From positions 2,924,176 to 2,988,175 of the forward strand of contig NZ_CP080649.1 in the NCBI RefSeq assembly GCF_019603315.1: 64,000 nt of DNA. The letters run 5' to 3'. Source of the DNA: Ruficoccus sp. ZRK36 (GTDB lineage: Bacteria; Verrucomicrobiota; Verrucomicrobiia; Opitutales; Cerasicoccaceae). Both the position numbers and the translations under genes were made by a program. Positions 8,882 through 16,408 of the stretch are shown in pieces (within the stretch, counting starts at the first letter, position 1; every line of letters starts with the position of its first letter). The notes below the pieces were generated by a model that saw only the letters and a list, made by a program, of their open reading frames with translations, was not told the origin of the DNA and did not search any database.

Positions 8882-8910
8882 TTGACAGTCAGCCCCGCGC
8901 GCGCTTTTCT
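8882..8910 (+). promoter_or_regulatory. possible tRNA-Leu promoter
   Basis: A perfect TTGACA (8882-8887) lies 40 bases upstream of the tRNA 5' end, but the hexamer 17 bases later (TTTTCT) is a poor -10. Only the -35 element is convincing. Confidence 0.3.
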
Positions 8911-8927
8911 CTCACCCTTCCCCGGCT

Positions 8928-9012
8928 GCTCAGGTGGTGGAATTGGCAGACACGCTGTCTTCAGGCGGCAGTGCCGCAAGGTGTGAGGGTTCGAATCCCT
9001 CCCTGAGCACCA
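8928..9012 (+). tRNA. tRNA-Leu (anticodon CAG)
   Basis: A complete class II tRNA with encoded CCA. The acceptor arms GCTCAGG and CCTGAGC pair fully; the D-arm reads GTGGAATTGGCAGACAC as in leucine tRNAs; the anticodon stem CTGTC/GGCAG holds the loop TTCAGGC with anticodon CAG; a variable arm (GCCGCAAGGTGT region) precedes the T-arm GAGGG-TTCGAAT-CCCTC. It reads codon CUG. Confidence 0.95.
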
Positions 9013-9022
9013 TTTTACTTTT

Positions 9023-9047
9023 GCCCGCATCGATGCGGGCTTTTTTT
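9023..9047 (+). terminator. intrinsic terminator after tRNA-Leu
   Basis: An 18-base perfect palindrome (GCCCGCATC/GATGCGGGC, 9023-9040) is followed at once by seven T residues (9041-9047). This is a textbook rho-independent terminator, 11 bases after the tRNA. Confidence 0.9.
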
Positions 9048-9269
9048 GTGCCTAGGATTGGGGTGCGTGGCTCGGGGCTGAGGTGGGTGCGCCAAGGCAG
9101 TTCCTAACGTGTCGGAATTGTAACACGCCGATCCTTGATCCCGTGCGCTTCAAAAGCATCGTGGCATCTGTATTGCTCTGCACAGGTACTCCTGCAATCG
9201 GGACCGGCCCAGGCTTTTCTCTCACAACCAACACCGCCGGGCCACTGGCGGCGAAACCAAAGCAAGATC

Positions 9270-10649
9270 GTGACTCAGACCACCCTCCCCCCTGATATTC
9301 GGCAACTCCTCGGCGACGGCAACGAAGAGGCACTGCGCGACCTGTGCCATAGCGAGCACCCGGCCTCCATGGCCGAGCTCATGGCTGACCTGTCGCCTAC
9401 AGAGGTCTGGCAAGTCGTGCACCTGGTTGAGCCGGAGACTCAGGCAGAGATCGTCTGCCAGCTTCCCGGAGACCTGCAGGCTTCGCTTGTGGCCAGTCTG
9501 GGCCGGGCCGATGCCGCCAAGCTGCTCACAGCGATGACGCCTGACGACCGGGCCGATATTTTTCGCCAGCTCGATGATGCCCAGTGCGAGGCGATCTTTC
9601 CCGCCTTGGCGAAGGCGGCCCGTGAGGACATCCGCCGCCTGACGGCCTACCCCGAGGGCACCGCGGGCTCGATCATGAGCTCCGACTATGTCTCGTTGGG
9701 TCGGAACATGTCGGCCGCTGAAGCGCTTGAACAGATTCGCCTGGAGGCGCCCGACAAGGAAATCGTCTACTACGCCTATGTGCTGGACGAAAACCGGCAC
9801 CTGCTCGGCTCGGTTTCCCTGAAGGACCTGATCGTGGCCAAGCCGGAAGCCAAGGTCAGCGACCTGATGCGCACGGAGGTCATCAGCACTCACGCCGACG
9901 AGGATCAGGAGACTGCCGCCCGCATGATCCAGAAATACGACCTCATCGCCCTGCCGGTGGTCAACGGCGAGGGCGGGCTCGTGGGCCTGATCTCACATGA
10001 TGATGCCATCGACGTCATCACGCAGGAGCAGCAGGAAGACCTGGAAAAGCTCATGGCTATCAGTGGCTCTCACGAAGCAGGGACCTACCTGAAAACACCT
10101 TCGCTGCGGCACTTCCAGAATCGTGCCTACTGGATCGTGGGGCTGGCCGCCCTCGGGCTTGTTTCCGGGTTCATTATCCACAGCTTCGAGGAGTCTCTGG
10201 AGGCGCTGATCATCCTCGCCCTCTACATGCCAATGGTCGCCGATACCGGCGGTAACACCGGCAGCCAGTCGGCCACGGTGGTGGTACGCGCGCTGGCTCT
10301 GGGCGAGATCAAGCCCGGTGACGCGCTAAAGGTACTCTTTAAGGAGCTGAAAGTCTCCGTCCTGCTGGCGCTGGTGCTCGCAGTCCTGTCCTTTGGCAAG
10401 GTGCTGTGGCTCTCGCATGGCACGGAGATCCCGCAGGGGTTCACACTGGATATGATCGGGCTCGCTATCGCTCTGGCCCTCGGGTTGCAGGTAATCACTG
10501 CCACCCTGATCGGTGCCGTGCTGCCCCTCATCGCCTCCAAGCTCAAACTCGACCCGGCGGTCGTGGCGAGCCCTGCTCTGACCACGATTGTGGACATCAC
10601 CGGCCTGCTCATCTACTTCTCGACCGCCAGAATGCTGCTGCACATCTAG
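9270..10649 (+). CDS. mgtE: magnesium transporter MgtE
   Basis: Mg2+-selective channel of the inner membrane, gated by cytoplasmic Mg2+. I start it at the GTG at 9270 (VTQTTLPPDIRQLL), giving 459 residues, the usual length; the frame is open further upstream from 9135, but those 45 residues do not look like MgtE. In order: the N domain of superhelical repeats (LRDLCHSEHPASMAELMADLSPTEVWQVVHLVEPETQAEIVCQL), the AGSIMSSDYVSL junction, two CBS modules (VSLKDLIVAKPEAKVSDLM, then AARMIQKYDLIALPVVNGEGGLVGLISHDDAIDVI) and the C-terminal membrane domain with the pore region PMVADTGGNTGSQSATVVVRALALGEI. No Mg2+ riboswitch was recognisable upstream. Confidence 0.95.
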   Translation: MTQTTLPPDIRQLLGDGNEEALRDLCHSEHPASMAELMADLSPTEVWQVVHLVEPETQAEIVCQLPGDLQASLVASLGRADAAKLLTAMTPDDRADIFRQLDDAQCEAIFPALAKAAREDIRRLTAYPEGTAGSIMSSDYVSLGRNMSAAEALEQIRLEAPDKEIVYYAYVLDENRHLLGSVSLKDLIVAKPEAKVSDLMRTEVISTHADEDQETAARMIQKYDLIALPVVNGEGGLVGLISHDDAIDVITQEQQEDLEKLMAISGSHEAGTYLKTPSLRHFQNRAYWIVGLAALGLVSGFIIHSFEESLEALIILALYMPMVADTGGNTGSQSATVVVRALALGEIKPGDALKVLFKELKVSVLLALVLAVLSFGKVLWLSHGTEIPQGFTLDMIGLAIALALGLQVITATLIGAVLPLIASKLKLDPAVVASPALTTIVDITGLLIYFSTARMLLHI

Positions 10650-10691
10650 TCGCTGTCGGCGGGTACGGGCTACGTAGGCCCGCAAAACCCC

Positions 10692-11360
10692 TTAAAACAG
10701 TCCACCCTGGCTGGCGGCTTCTCGTTTACTGGCGGAGGCCTGACTGTGAGTGATGAGCCACTCGATGCTCATGTTCTCAAAGCCCTCCTGCTCGCCCAGT
10801 CGCTCCAGCAACAGCGCCGAGGCCAGCGCATCGTAGAGGGCGCAGTGGTACTTGCCGCGCCGCTGCGGGCAGTGGCGGTCGCCTTCGGCATTGAGGCGGT
10901 CCTGTAGCTCAAAGGTCGCAACCAGTTCGGACAGGCCGTAGCCACCGAGGTCCGGGTACACCTGCGCGTAGAGTTGGCGGGTGTCGATCCAGGGGCCCCA
11001 GTCGGCGATTTCAGCGCCCTCATGCAGGAAGTCCGGGGAAGCTGGCGGGTAAGCCCACTGAGCCTTGAGAAAGCCATTCTCGACCATGGCGTGGTGGGCG
11101 GCGAGCGGCCCCTTTGCGCGCATGCCAGTGAAGCGCTCCCACTCGGCCGCGAACGGCTCAAAGAGCCGCGCCTCATCCTCGACGATCCCATGCTGGGCCC
11201 GCTCCTGCGGGGTGATCTCGCCACGCGGGCGGCACAGACGCGTCGCACAGCTGGCGATATCACCGTCCCAGAGCGTAACGACACCGAACTCGACCACACC
11301 GCTGCTGCGGCTGCCTTCAAAGTCCACCACATGGATGGGGCAATCTTTCCAATGCATCAA
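10692..11360 (-). CDS. DnaQ-like 3'-5' exonuclease with altered motif II
   Basis: A 222-residue DEDDh-type exonuclease. Motif I is HVVDFEG (D13, E15) and motif III is KYHCALYDALASALLL (H172, D177), the usual end of the epsilon/RNase T fold. The region that should be motif II (N-x-x-x-D in most family members) reads AHHAMVENGFL, so the expected Asn and Asp appear as His90 and Glu94. The protein is probably still a metal-dependent exonuclease on single-stranded DNA or RNA ends, but the change may lower or alter activity. It is convergent with mgtE, and divergent from hisN with 125 bases between the starts. Confidence 0.82.
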   Translation of the reverse strand: MMHWKDCPIHVVDFEGSRSSGVVEFGVVTLWDGDIASCATRLCRPRGEITPQERAQHGIVEDEARLFEPFAAEWERFTGMRAKGPLAAHHAMVENGFLKAQWAYPPASPDFLHEGAEIADWGPWIDTRQLYAQVYPDLGGYGLSELVATFELQDRLNAEGDRHCPQRRGKYHCALYDALASALLLERLGEQEGFENMSIEWLITHSQASASKREAASQGGLF

Positions 11361-11485
11361 TCTGCGGTCAGTTTACAGGCATTGGGCCGGATAAAACAAG
11401 TTTTGCTTTAAATATCGCCCGAAGTTTCCAGAGCTGCCGACAGCCTACGCTTGCGCAGGAGCGGTTTATCCAAAAAACTCCCCGC

Positions 11486-12304
11486 ATGGACGCCTCCCTG
11501 CGCGACGAACTCAAAGCCTTTATGACCGAGCTGGCGATGGCCAGCGGCGAACTCATCATGCGCTACTGGCGCGACGAGGATAACCTGCACGTCGAGCGCA
11601 AGGCCGACTCCACCCCGGTGACCGAGGCCGACCGCGGCGCGGAGAAACTCATGCGCGCGATGATCGCCGAGCGCTACCCCACCCACGGGATCATTGCAGA
11701 GGAGTTTGGCAACGAGCGCGAGGACGCGGAATTTGTCTGGGTCCTGGACCCGATCGACGGCACCAAGAGCTTCATCAGCCACGTCCCGCTTTTCGGCACC
11801 CTGATTGCGCTCATGCACAAGGGCCAGCCCCTGCTCGGCTGCATTCATCAGCCCGTGCTGGGTGAGCTGCTCATCGGCGATGGCGAAACCTGCACCCTCA
11901 ACGGCCAGCGCGCACAGGTTCGCCCGTGCGCGGAGCTTTCGCAGGCGGTTTTAACCACGACTGATCCCGCGCTCTTTGCCCAGGGGCAGCACCATGTCGC
12001 CGGGCTGGACAAGCTGGCCGGCGAAGTCTGGCTCACGCGGGCCTGGGGCGACTGCTACGGCTACCTGCTCGTGGCCACAGGCCGCGCAGATGCGATGCTC
12101 GATCCTGTACTGGAGACCTGGGACCTGATGGCGCTGATCCCGATCATACGCGGGGCCGGAGGCGTGATCACCGACTGGTACGGAGAAGATCCTGTCACCG
12201 GGCGCTCAGCCGAGGGCGCAGCCGGAGCCTCTGCGAACAGCTGCTCAGCGATTGCCGCCGGGGTGGACGTTCACCGGGCCACGCTGGGCGTGCTCTTGGG
12301 ATAA
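11486..12304 (+). CDS. hisN: histidinol-phosphatase, inositol-monophosphatase family
   Basis: Mg2+-dependent phosphatase of the IMPase fold. Metal ligands are visible in order: E72/E73 (IIAEEFG), D88-P-I-D91-G-T (VLDPIDGTKSF) and D213 (ETWDLMAL). The block RAWGDCYGYLLVATGRADAMLDP is characteristic of the HisN-type histidinol-phosphatases rather than of inositol or FBP phosphatases. It most likely dephosphorylates L-histidinol phosphate in histidine biosynthesis, although no other his gene is in the window. At 272 residues it is full length. Its last 34 bases overlap the 3' end of the convergent gene at 12271-12987. Confidence 0.85.
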   Translation: MDASLRDELKAFMTELAMASGELIMRYWRDEDNLHVERKADSTPVTEADRGAEKLMRAMIAERYPTHGIIAEEFGNEREDAEFVWVLDPIDGTKSFISHVPLFGTLIALMHKGQPLLGCIHQPVLGELLIGDGETCTLNGQRAQVRPCAELSQAVLTTTDPALFAQGQHHVAGLDKLAGEVWLTRAWGDCYGYLLVATGRADAMLDPVLETWDLMALIPIIRGAGGVITDWYGEDPVTGRSAEGAAGASANSCSAIAAGVDVHRATLGVLLG

Positions 12305-12987
12305 TCCCGGCGCGGCACGCGCCCCACGACTGGACGGTTAAAGGCCAGTACCCCTTCCTCCAGATAGCCCCCAAAGGCCATTGTAGGCATGACAGCGGCG
12401 GCTTTTCCAAGGATCGTGCCTGGCTGGAGCACGGCATTGCAACCGGCCTCCGAGGCATCGCCCATCAGCGCCCCGAGCTTACGCATGCCGGTATCGACAC
12501 GGCCGTCCGGTGTATTCACGATCACGCCGCCCTGGTCGAGGCGGAGATTTGCGCAGATGACACCGGCACCGAGGTGAGCCTTATTACCGAGGACAGAGTC
12601 ACCCACATAGTTAAAATGCGGAGCCTGCACGTTTTCCAGCAGCAGGGCATTTTTCAGCTCGGTGGAGTTCCCCACGACAGAGCCTGCGCCCACGATGACC
12701 TTGCCGCGAATGTACGCGCCGGGGCGGATCTCCACCTCCGGCCCGATCCAGCAGGGGCCTTCGATCACGGCGTAGGCGGGCAGCTTGACGGTGCGGTGGA
12801 TAAAGACCTGGCCGGATATGCTGACCCCGGCGGGGATGTCCGTGTGGGCATCGGCCGCGCCGTCGAAGTCAAACCCCTTGAGGGCTTCGGCGATGTTGGT
12901 CACCCACTCCCAGGGGGCGGCATCCGGGCTGAAATGTGCCCCAAAAGGCAGGCTGGCGGGAAAATCGAAGAGGTCGCTGGCTTTCAT
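12271..12987 (-). CDS. left-handed beta-helix acyltransferase (GlmU C-terminal-like)
   Basis: A protein of 238 residues built of hexapeptide repeats ([LIV]-G-x-x-x-x): AVIEGPCWIGPEVEIRPGAYIRGKVIVGAGSVVGNSTELKNALLLENVQAPHFNYVGDSVLGNKAHLGAGVICAN. This matches the acetyltransferase half of GlmU-like nucleotidyltransferases without the N-terminal uridylyltransferase domain. The likely role is transfer of an acyl group to a sugar phosphate or nucleotide sugar; the substrate is unknown. I chose the ATG at 12987 because an AGGA sits 8 bases upstream; an ATG at 13002 is also in frame. The 3' end overlaps convergent hisN by 34 bases. The start region faces the helicase gene across a gap with nested inverted repeats. 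Confidence 0.82.
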   Translation of the reverse strand: MKASDLFDFPASLPFGAHFSPDAAPWEWVTNIAEALKGFDFDGAADAHTDIPAGVSISGQVFIHRTVKLPAYAVIEGPCWIGPEVEIRPGAYIRGKVIVGAGSVVGNSTELKNALLLENVQAPHFNYVGDSVLGNKAHLGAGVICANLRLDQGGVIVNTPDGRVDTGMRKLGALMGDASEAGCNAVLQPGTILGKAAAVMPTMAFGGYLEEGVLAFNRPVVGRVPRRDYPKSTPSVAR

Positions 12988-13060
12988 GGTTCCTGCGGGC
13001 AACCTAAAGCCTGTCCGCCCGACGACAAGACATTAACAGATGTCGGTTGCTCGGTTAGCA

Positions 13061-13110
13061 GTTACCCGTTGTTCAGTTATCGAACAACAAGTAACCGTTT
13101 ACCGGGTAAC
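13061..13110. repeat. nested inverted repeats between divergent genes
   Basis: GTTACCCG (13061-13068) pairs with CGGGTAAC (13103-13110). Inside lies TTGTTC (13069-13074) pairing with GAACAA (13082-13087) around a 7-base loop. A second partner for GTTAC, GTAAC at 13091-13095, gives an alternative fold. The region lies between divergent start codons and could be a cruciform, an operator cluster or a UTR structure. Confidence 0.5.
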
Positions 13111-13184
13111 CGAATTGTCACCTGTGCGCTTGTTAAAGAAAGTTGCCAGCCGGTCCACTTTATGCTTATAGTTTTACTCCGTAA

Positions 13185-15665
13185 GTGGAAGGGCTTGCTA
13201 CTAACCTCAAAATTCCCGACCTGTGGCAGCAGGAGGCGGTGAATTTTCTTCGGGACGGTAAGGATGTCGTCGTCCATGCGCCGACGGGTGCCGGCAAGAC
13301 CTACATCTTTGAGCTGCTGATGAAAAGCGGCTTCAAGCGTCAGGCCATCTACACCGTGCCTACGCGCGCGCTCGCCAATGACAAGCTCTATGAGTGGCGC
13401 CGTCAGGGCTGGAACGTTGGCATCTCCACCGGTGATGTCTCGGAAAAGACCGATGCCCCCGTGGTGGTGGCGACGCTGGAGACCCAGAAGGGCCGCTTTC
13501 TCAAGGGCGAGGGTCCGGGCCTGCTCGTCATCGACGAGTACCAGATGCTCGGCGACCCCAGCCGCGGTGTGAACTACGAGCTGGCCGTCGCCTCAGCCCC
13601 ACCGGGCACACAGCTGCTTCTGCTCAGCGGCAGCGTCGGCAATCCGCAGAAAGTCGTCTCTTGGCTGAAGCGCATCGGCCGCGACGCTGAGATGGTCTAC
13701 CGGCACGACCGCCCTGTCCCCCAAGACGAGATCATGCTGGAGGGGCTCTCGGGCCGCCTCCCCGGCAACATCCGGGGCTTCTGGCCACGCTTTATCGCAC
13801 GGGCGCTGGCGGCAGACTTTGGGCCGATTCTGGTCTTTGCTCCGCGCCGTCACGCCGCCGAGGATCTCGCCCGGCAGCTCTCTGCCGCCCTGCCCCTGCC
13901 CGAGTGGCTGGAGCTCACCCCCGAGCAGCGCCAACTGGCCGGAGACCCGCTGGCCAAGCTTTTAAAAAACCGCATCGCCTTTCACCACAGTGGCTTGAGC
14001 TACCAGCAGCGGGCCGGGCTGATCGAGCCGTTGGCCAAAAAAGGACAGCTGCGCGTCATCGTAGCAACGACCGGGCTGGCCGCAGGGATCAACTTCTGCA
14101 TGAAGTCCGTCCTCGTCACCGACCGCGAATACCAGGCCGGCAGCCGCAGCCAGCTGGTGCGTGCGGACGAGCTTTTGCAGATGTTTGGACGGGCGGGACG
14201 CCGCGGGCTCGACGAAAAGGGCTACGTGCTGGTAGCCCCCGGTAAGCCTCGCCTCAACGAAGCCCGCCCCCTCCAACTGCGGCGCTCCCCCCACATGGAC
14301 TGGGGCAGTTTTCTCACCACCATGCACGGCGCCCGCAAGCACGGGGAGTCCCCTGTCAGTGCGGCGGATAAACTCGCCGAGCGGCTCTTCAGTGAGCGTC
14401 CAGTCGAGCTGGGGCTACGTCAGCTCAATGTCTCGCGTGCACGCCATAGTCTGCGCCAGCAGGCCGAGGCCGAGAGCGCCGCCAACCCTGCCCGCCCGAA
14501 GATCAAGGAGATGCTGAACTCCGAGGGCCAGTGGGAGCGCCAGCGTCCGCGCTGCAGGGCGAAGCTGGGCGAAACCTTTATTTATGGCAAAGGCCACTGG
14601 CGCAACGCCCTGCGCCTGCCCGAGTCACTGGCCCGCATTCAGATCGGCAATCTCTGCCAGCTCCACGGCGACGAGGGCAAGGTCTACGGGCGGCAGGTCG
14701 CCCTGGCGATGCTGCCCCAGAAGGCCAATTCCGGCTCCGTCACGCTGGTAAAATGGATGTACCAGCAGGTGCGTGCCCACTACCAGAAAAGCGACCCGGA
14801 GGCACCCGTCCCCGGACGCCGCTGGACGCTGGAGCACTTCGAGCGGGATTTGATCCCGCTGCTGCCGTACTTCACGCAGGGCGGAAAGGTGCGCGATCTG
14901 GTCGAGAATAACGGCCTCATCAGCGCACGCCTTGACTACTCCGGGGCGCAGGTGTTCGCCCGAGTCGACTCCCATGGCCGCGCCTTGATCAACCCGCCTT
15001 TCCGGGTCGTCGAGCCGCCCCCCTTCCCCACCTTTGCCGAGCTGGCCGGTCCACCCGTCCACGAGAAGCAGCACCGCTCCAGCCCGGCCGAGTGCTGGCA
15101 TCAGCTCGGTCTTATTGACGAGCACAAGTGCCCCACCCGCCGCGGGGTCATTTTCAGCTTTTTCAACCACGGAGAAGGCCTGGCCATCGCCGCCGCGCTG
15201 GAGGACGAGAGCTACGCAATCGAAGACCTCCTCTACGACTTGGCGAACCTGCGCGCGGGGCATCGCTTCGAGGAGTACGAGGACGCCAGCTCACGCCTCG
15301 GTAATGTCTGCCGCCTGCGCTACCACGGGCTCACCTGCCCCGGCTATCTGGAGCAGGGCGTGCCCCCCGAGTACGGTAATGGCGCGGCCGAAGTTTTAGC
15401 GAAGATCCGCACCACTCCCGGTGCGCGGGCCGAACTGGTCTCGGATAACCTCCGCCATGGCGACATCGAGCGCGCCCTGCTGGAGTGGCGCAGCATCCTT
15501 AATCACGTTTGCTTCGCTCCTGACTACGCGTGGGACCGCTGGAAGGAGCTAAAGGAGTTGGCACGGGTCTTTGTGGCCAGCCACTTTGCCGTCACTCAGG
15601 TGGCGGAACTCCCCGAGCTCACCCCCGCCCAGCGTGAGCGCTTCAACTGCCGCCTGCGCTGGTAG
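13185..15665 (+). CDS. SKI2-like DExH-box helicase
   Basis: An 826-residue superfamily 2 helicase, ATP-driven, acting on RNA or DNA. Domain 1 has motif I APTGAGKT (near residue 32), Ia VPTRALAND, motif II written DEYQ (LLVIDEYQMLGDPSRG) instead of the usual DEVH/DEAH, and motif III as LSGSVGNP. Domain 2 has FHHSGLSYQQR, IVATTGLAAGINF and motif VI QMFGRAGRRGLDEKG, the Q-M-x-G-R-A-G-R form typical of SKI2/Brr2/Hel308 helicases. The 400-residue C-terminal part has no recognised domain. The start is a GTG at 13185. The gene is monocistronic, divergent from the beta-helix acyltransferase. Its substrate is unknown. Confidence 0.85.
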   Translation: MEGLATNLKIPDLWQQEAVNFLRDGKDVVVHAPTGAGKTYIFELLMKSGFKRQAIYTVPTRALANDKLYEWRRQGWNVGISTGDVSEKTDAPVVVATLETQKGRFLKGEGPGLLVIDEYQMLGDPSRGVNYELAVASAPPGTQLLLLSGSVGNPQKVVSWLKRIGRDAEMVYRHDRPVPQDEIMLEGLSGRLPGNIRGFWPRFIARALAADFGPILVFAPRRHAAEDLARQLSAALPLPEWLELTPEQRQLAGDPLAKLLKNRIAFHHSGLSYQQRAGLIEPLAKKGQLRVIVATTGLAAGINFCMKSVLVTDREYQAGSRSQLVRADELLQMFGRAGRRGLDEKGYVLVAPGKPRLNEARPLQLRRSPHMDWGSFLTTMHGARKHGESPVSAADKLAERLFSERPVELGLRQLNVSRARHSLRQQAEAESAANPARPKIKEMLNSEGQWERQRPRCRAKLGETFIYGKGHWRNALRLPESLARIQIGNLCQLHGDEGKVYGRQVALAMLPQKANSGSVTLVKWMYQQVRAHYQKSDPEAPVPGRRWTLEHFERDLIPLLPYFTQGGKVRDLVENNGLISARLDYSGAQVFARVDSHGRALINPPFRVVEPPPFPTFAELAGPPVHEKQHRSSPAECWHQLGLIDEHKCPTRRGVIFSFFNHGEGLAIAAALEDESYAIEDLLYDLANLRAGHRFEEYEDASSRLGNVCRLRYHGLTCPGYLEQGVPPEYGNGAAEVLAKIRTTPGARAELVSDNLRHGDIERALLEWRSILNHVCFAPDYAWDRWKELKELARVFVASHFAVTQVAELPELTPAQRERFNCRLRW

Positions 15666-15680
15666 CGGGTGGCACCCGCT
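15664..15680. terminator. hairpin at the helicase stop codon
   Basis: AGCGGGT (15664-15670) and ACCCGCT (15674-15680) form a perfect 7-bp stem with a GGC loop, overlapping the end of the TAG stop. No T-run follows, so it is a weak terminator candidate. Confidence 0.35.
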
Positions 15681-15718
15681 GGCATTGATGGGGCCTTTGC
15701 CGGCCGCCAAAAACGACC

Positions 15719-16231
15719 CTAGCGCCAGCAGTCGCGGCGGTGGAACATGAGTGGGAAGGTGTCCAACCTGGTCAGGATCCAGAGCCACGCGGCAACAAGC
15801 AGCGGGGATAAATTGATGCCCATGATGCGGTAGTCCGTCATCATTTTCTGCCCATTGACCAGCGACCAGGTGGCGTAGGACTGGTCCAGGTGCGGAGGCA
15901 GACAAAAGTCAACCCAGGCACCGCTCGGATCGAAGCCCAGAATCGGGATCGCCGTAAGCAGCCATAGCGCAAGCGCGAGCAGGCCGGGACGATACTTGAA
16001 CAGTATCCAGAGCAGCCCGACCAGCCCCAGCAAGGCATGGGCGGGGCGCGTCACGGTAGCGACCCCTAAGACCTGCCAATCGACGCGAATGAGCTCGAAA
16101 ACAACGCAGAAGACGATGCCTGCTAGGGTCAGCCAGCCGGGAATGGCCTGCCAGCGGAACCGCCGGACGGGCTGAAGCCGTGAGCCCCAGTTCGAGTGTC
16201 CGTACGGCCCGTTCCAATCCCTGTCATCCAT
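15719..16231 (-). CDS. four-helix integral membrane protein of unknown function
   Basis: A 170-residue protein with a hydrophilic N-terminal stretch rich in Gly, Asn, Trp and Arg (about 25 residues) and then four hydrophobic segments: about 29-50 (IPGWLTLAGIVFCVVFELI), 58-78 (VTRPAHALLGLVGLLWILF), 82-99 (GLLALALWLLTAIPILGF) and 138-156 (GINLSPLLVAAWLWILTRL). A soluble loop of about 35 residues sits between helices 3 and 4. No catalytic or transport motif is recognisable. It is convergent with the helicase gene, and the CoA-transferase gene upstream reads in the same direction with 177 bases between them. Function unknown. Confidence 0.65.
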   Translation of the reverse strand: MDDRDWNGPYGHSNWGSRLQPVRRFRWQAIPGWLTLAGIVFCVVFELIRVDWQVLGVATVTRPAHALLGLVGLLWILFKYRPGLLALALWLLTAIPILGFDPSGAWVDFCLPPHLDQSYATWSLVNGQKMMTDYRIMGINLSPLLVAAWLWILTRLDTFPLMFHRRDCWR

Positions 16232-16408
16232 CGTGTTTTGGTATGAAAAGACCCCCTCCGATAAGCAAGCGGGAACTGCTTCGGGGGGCCGCTTTTTTAC
16301 CCCGCACTACTGTGGAAGCGTGATCCAGCCTGATGGTAAAAACAAGCGGGGCGCGGTCACCGAAGTGTCCACGCCCCACTCTTAATTATCTACCTGTGAA
16401 AAAGGTAC

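Noticed and set aside
9048-9269. Possible Mg2+ riboswitch (M-box) in front of mgtE
   Set aside because: The length would allow it, but I could not find the conserved M-box helices or a terminator/antiterminator pair.
16267-16298. Terminator-like AAGCGG/CCGCTT stem with T-run
   Set aside because: The loop is 16 bases long and the orientation (plus strand) does not follow any plus-strand gene end, since the nearest gene is on the other strand.
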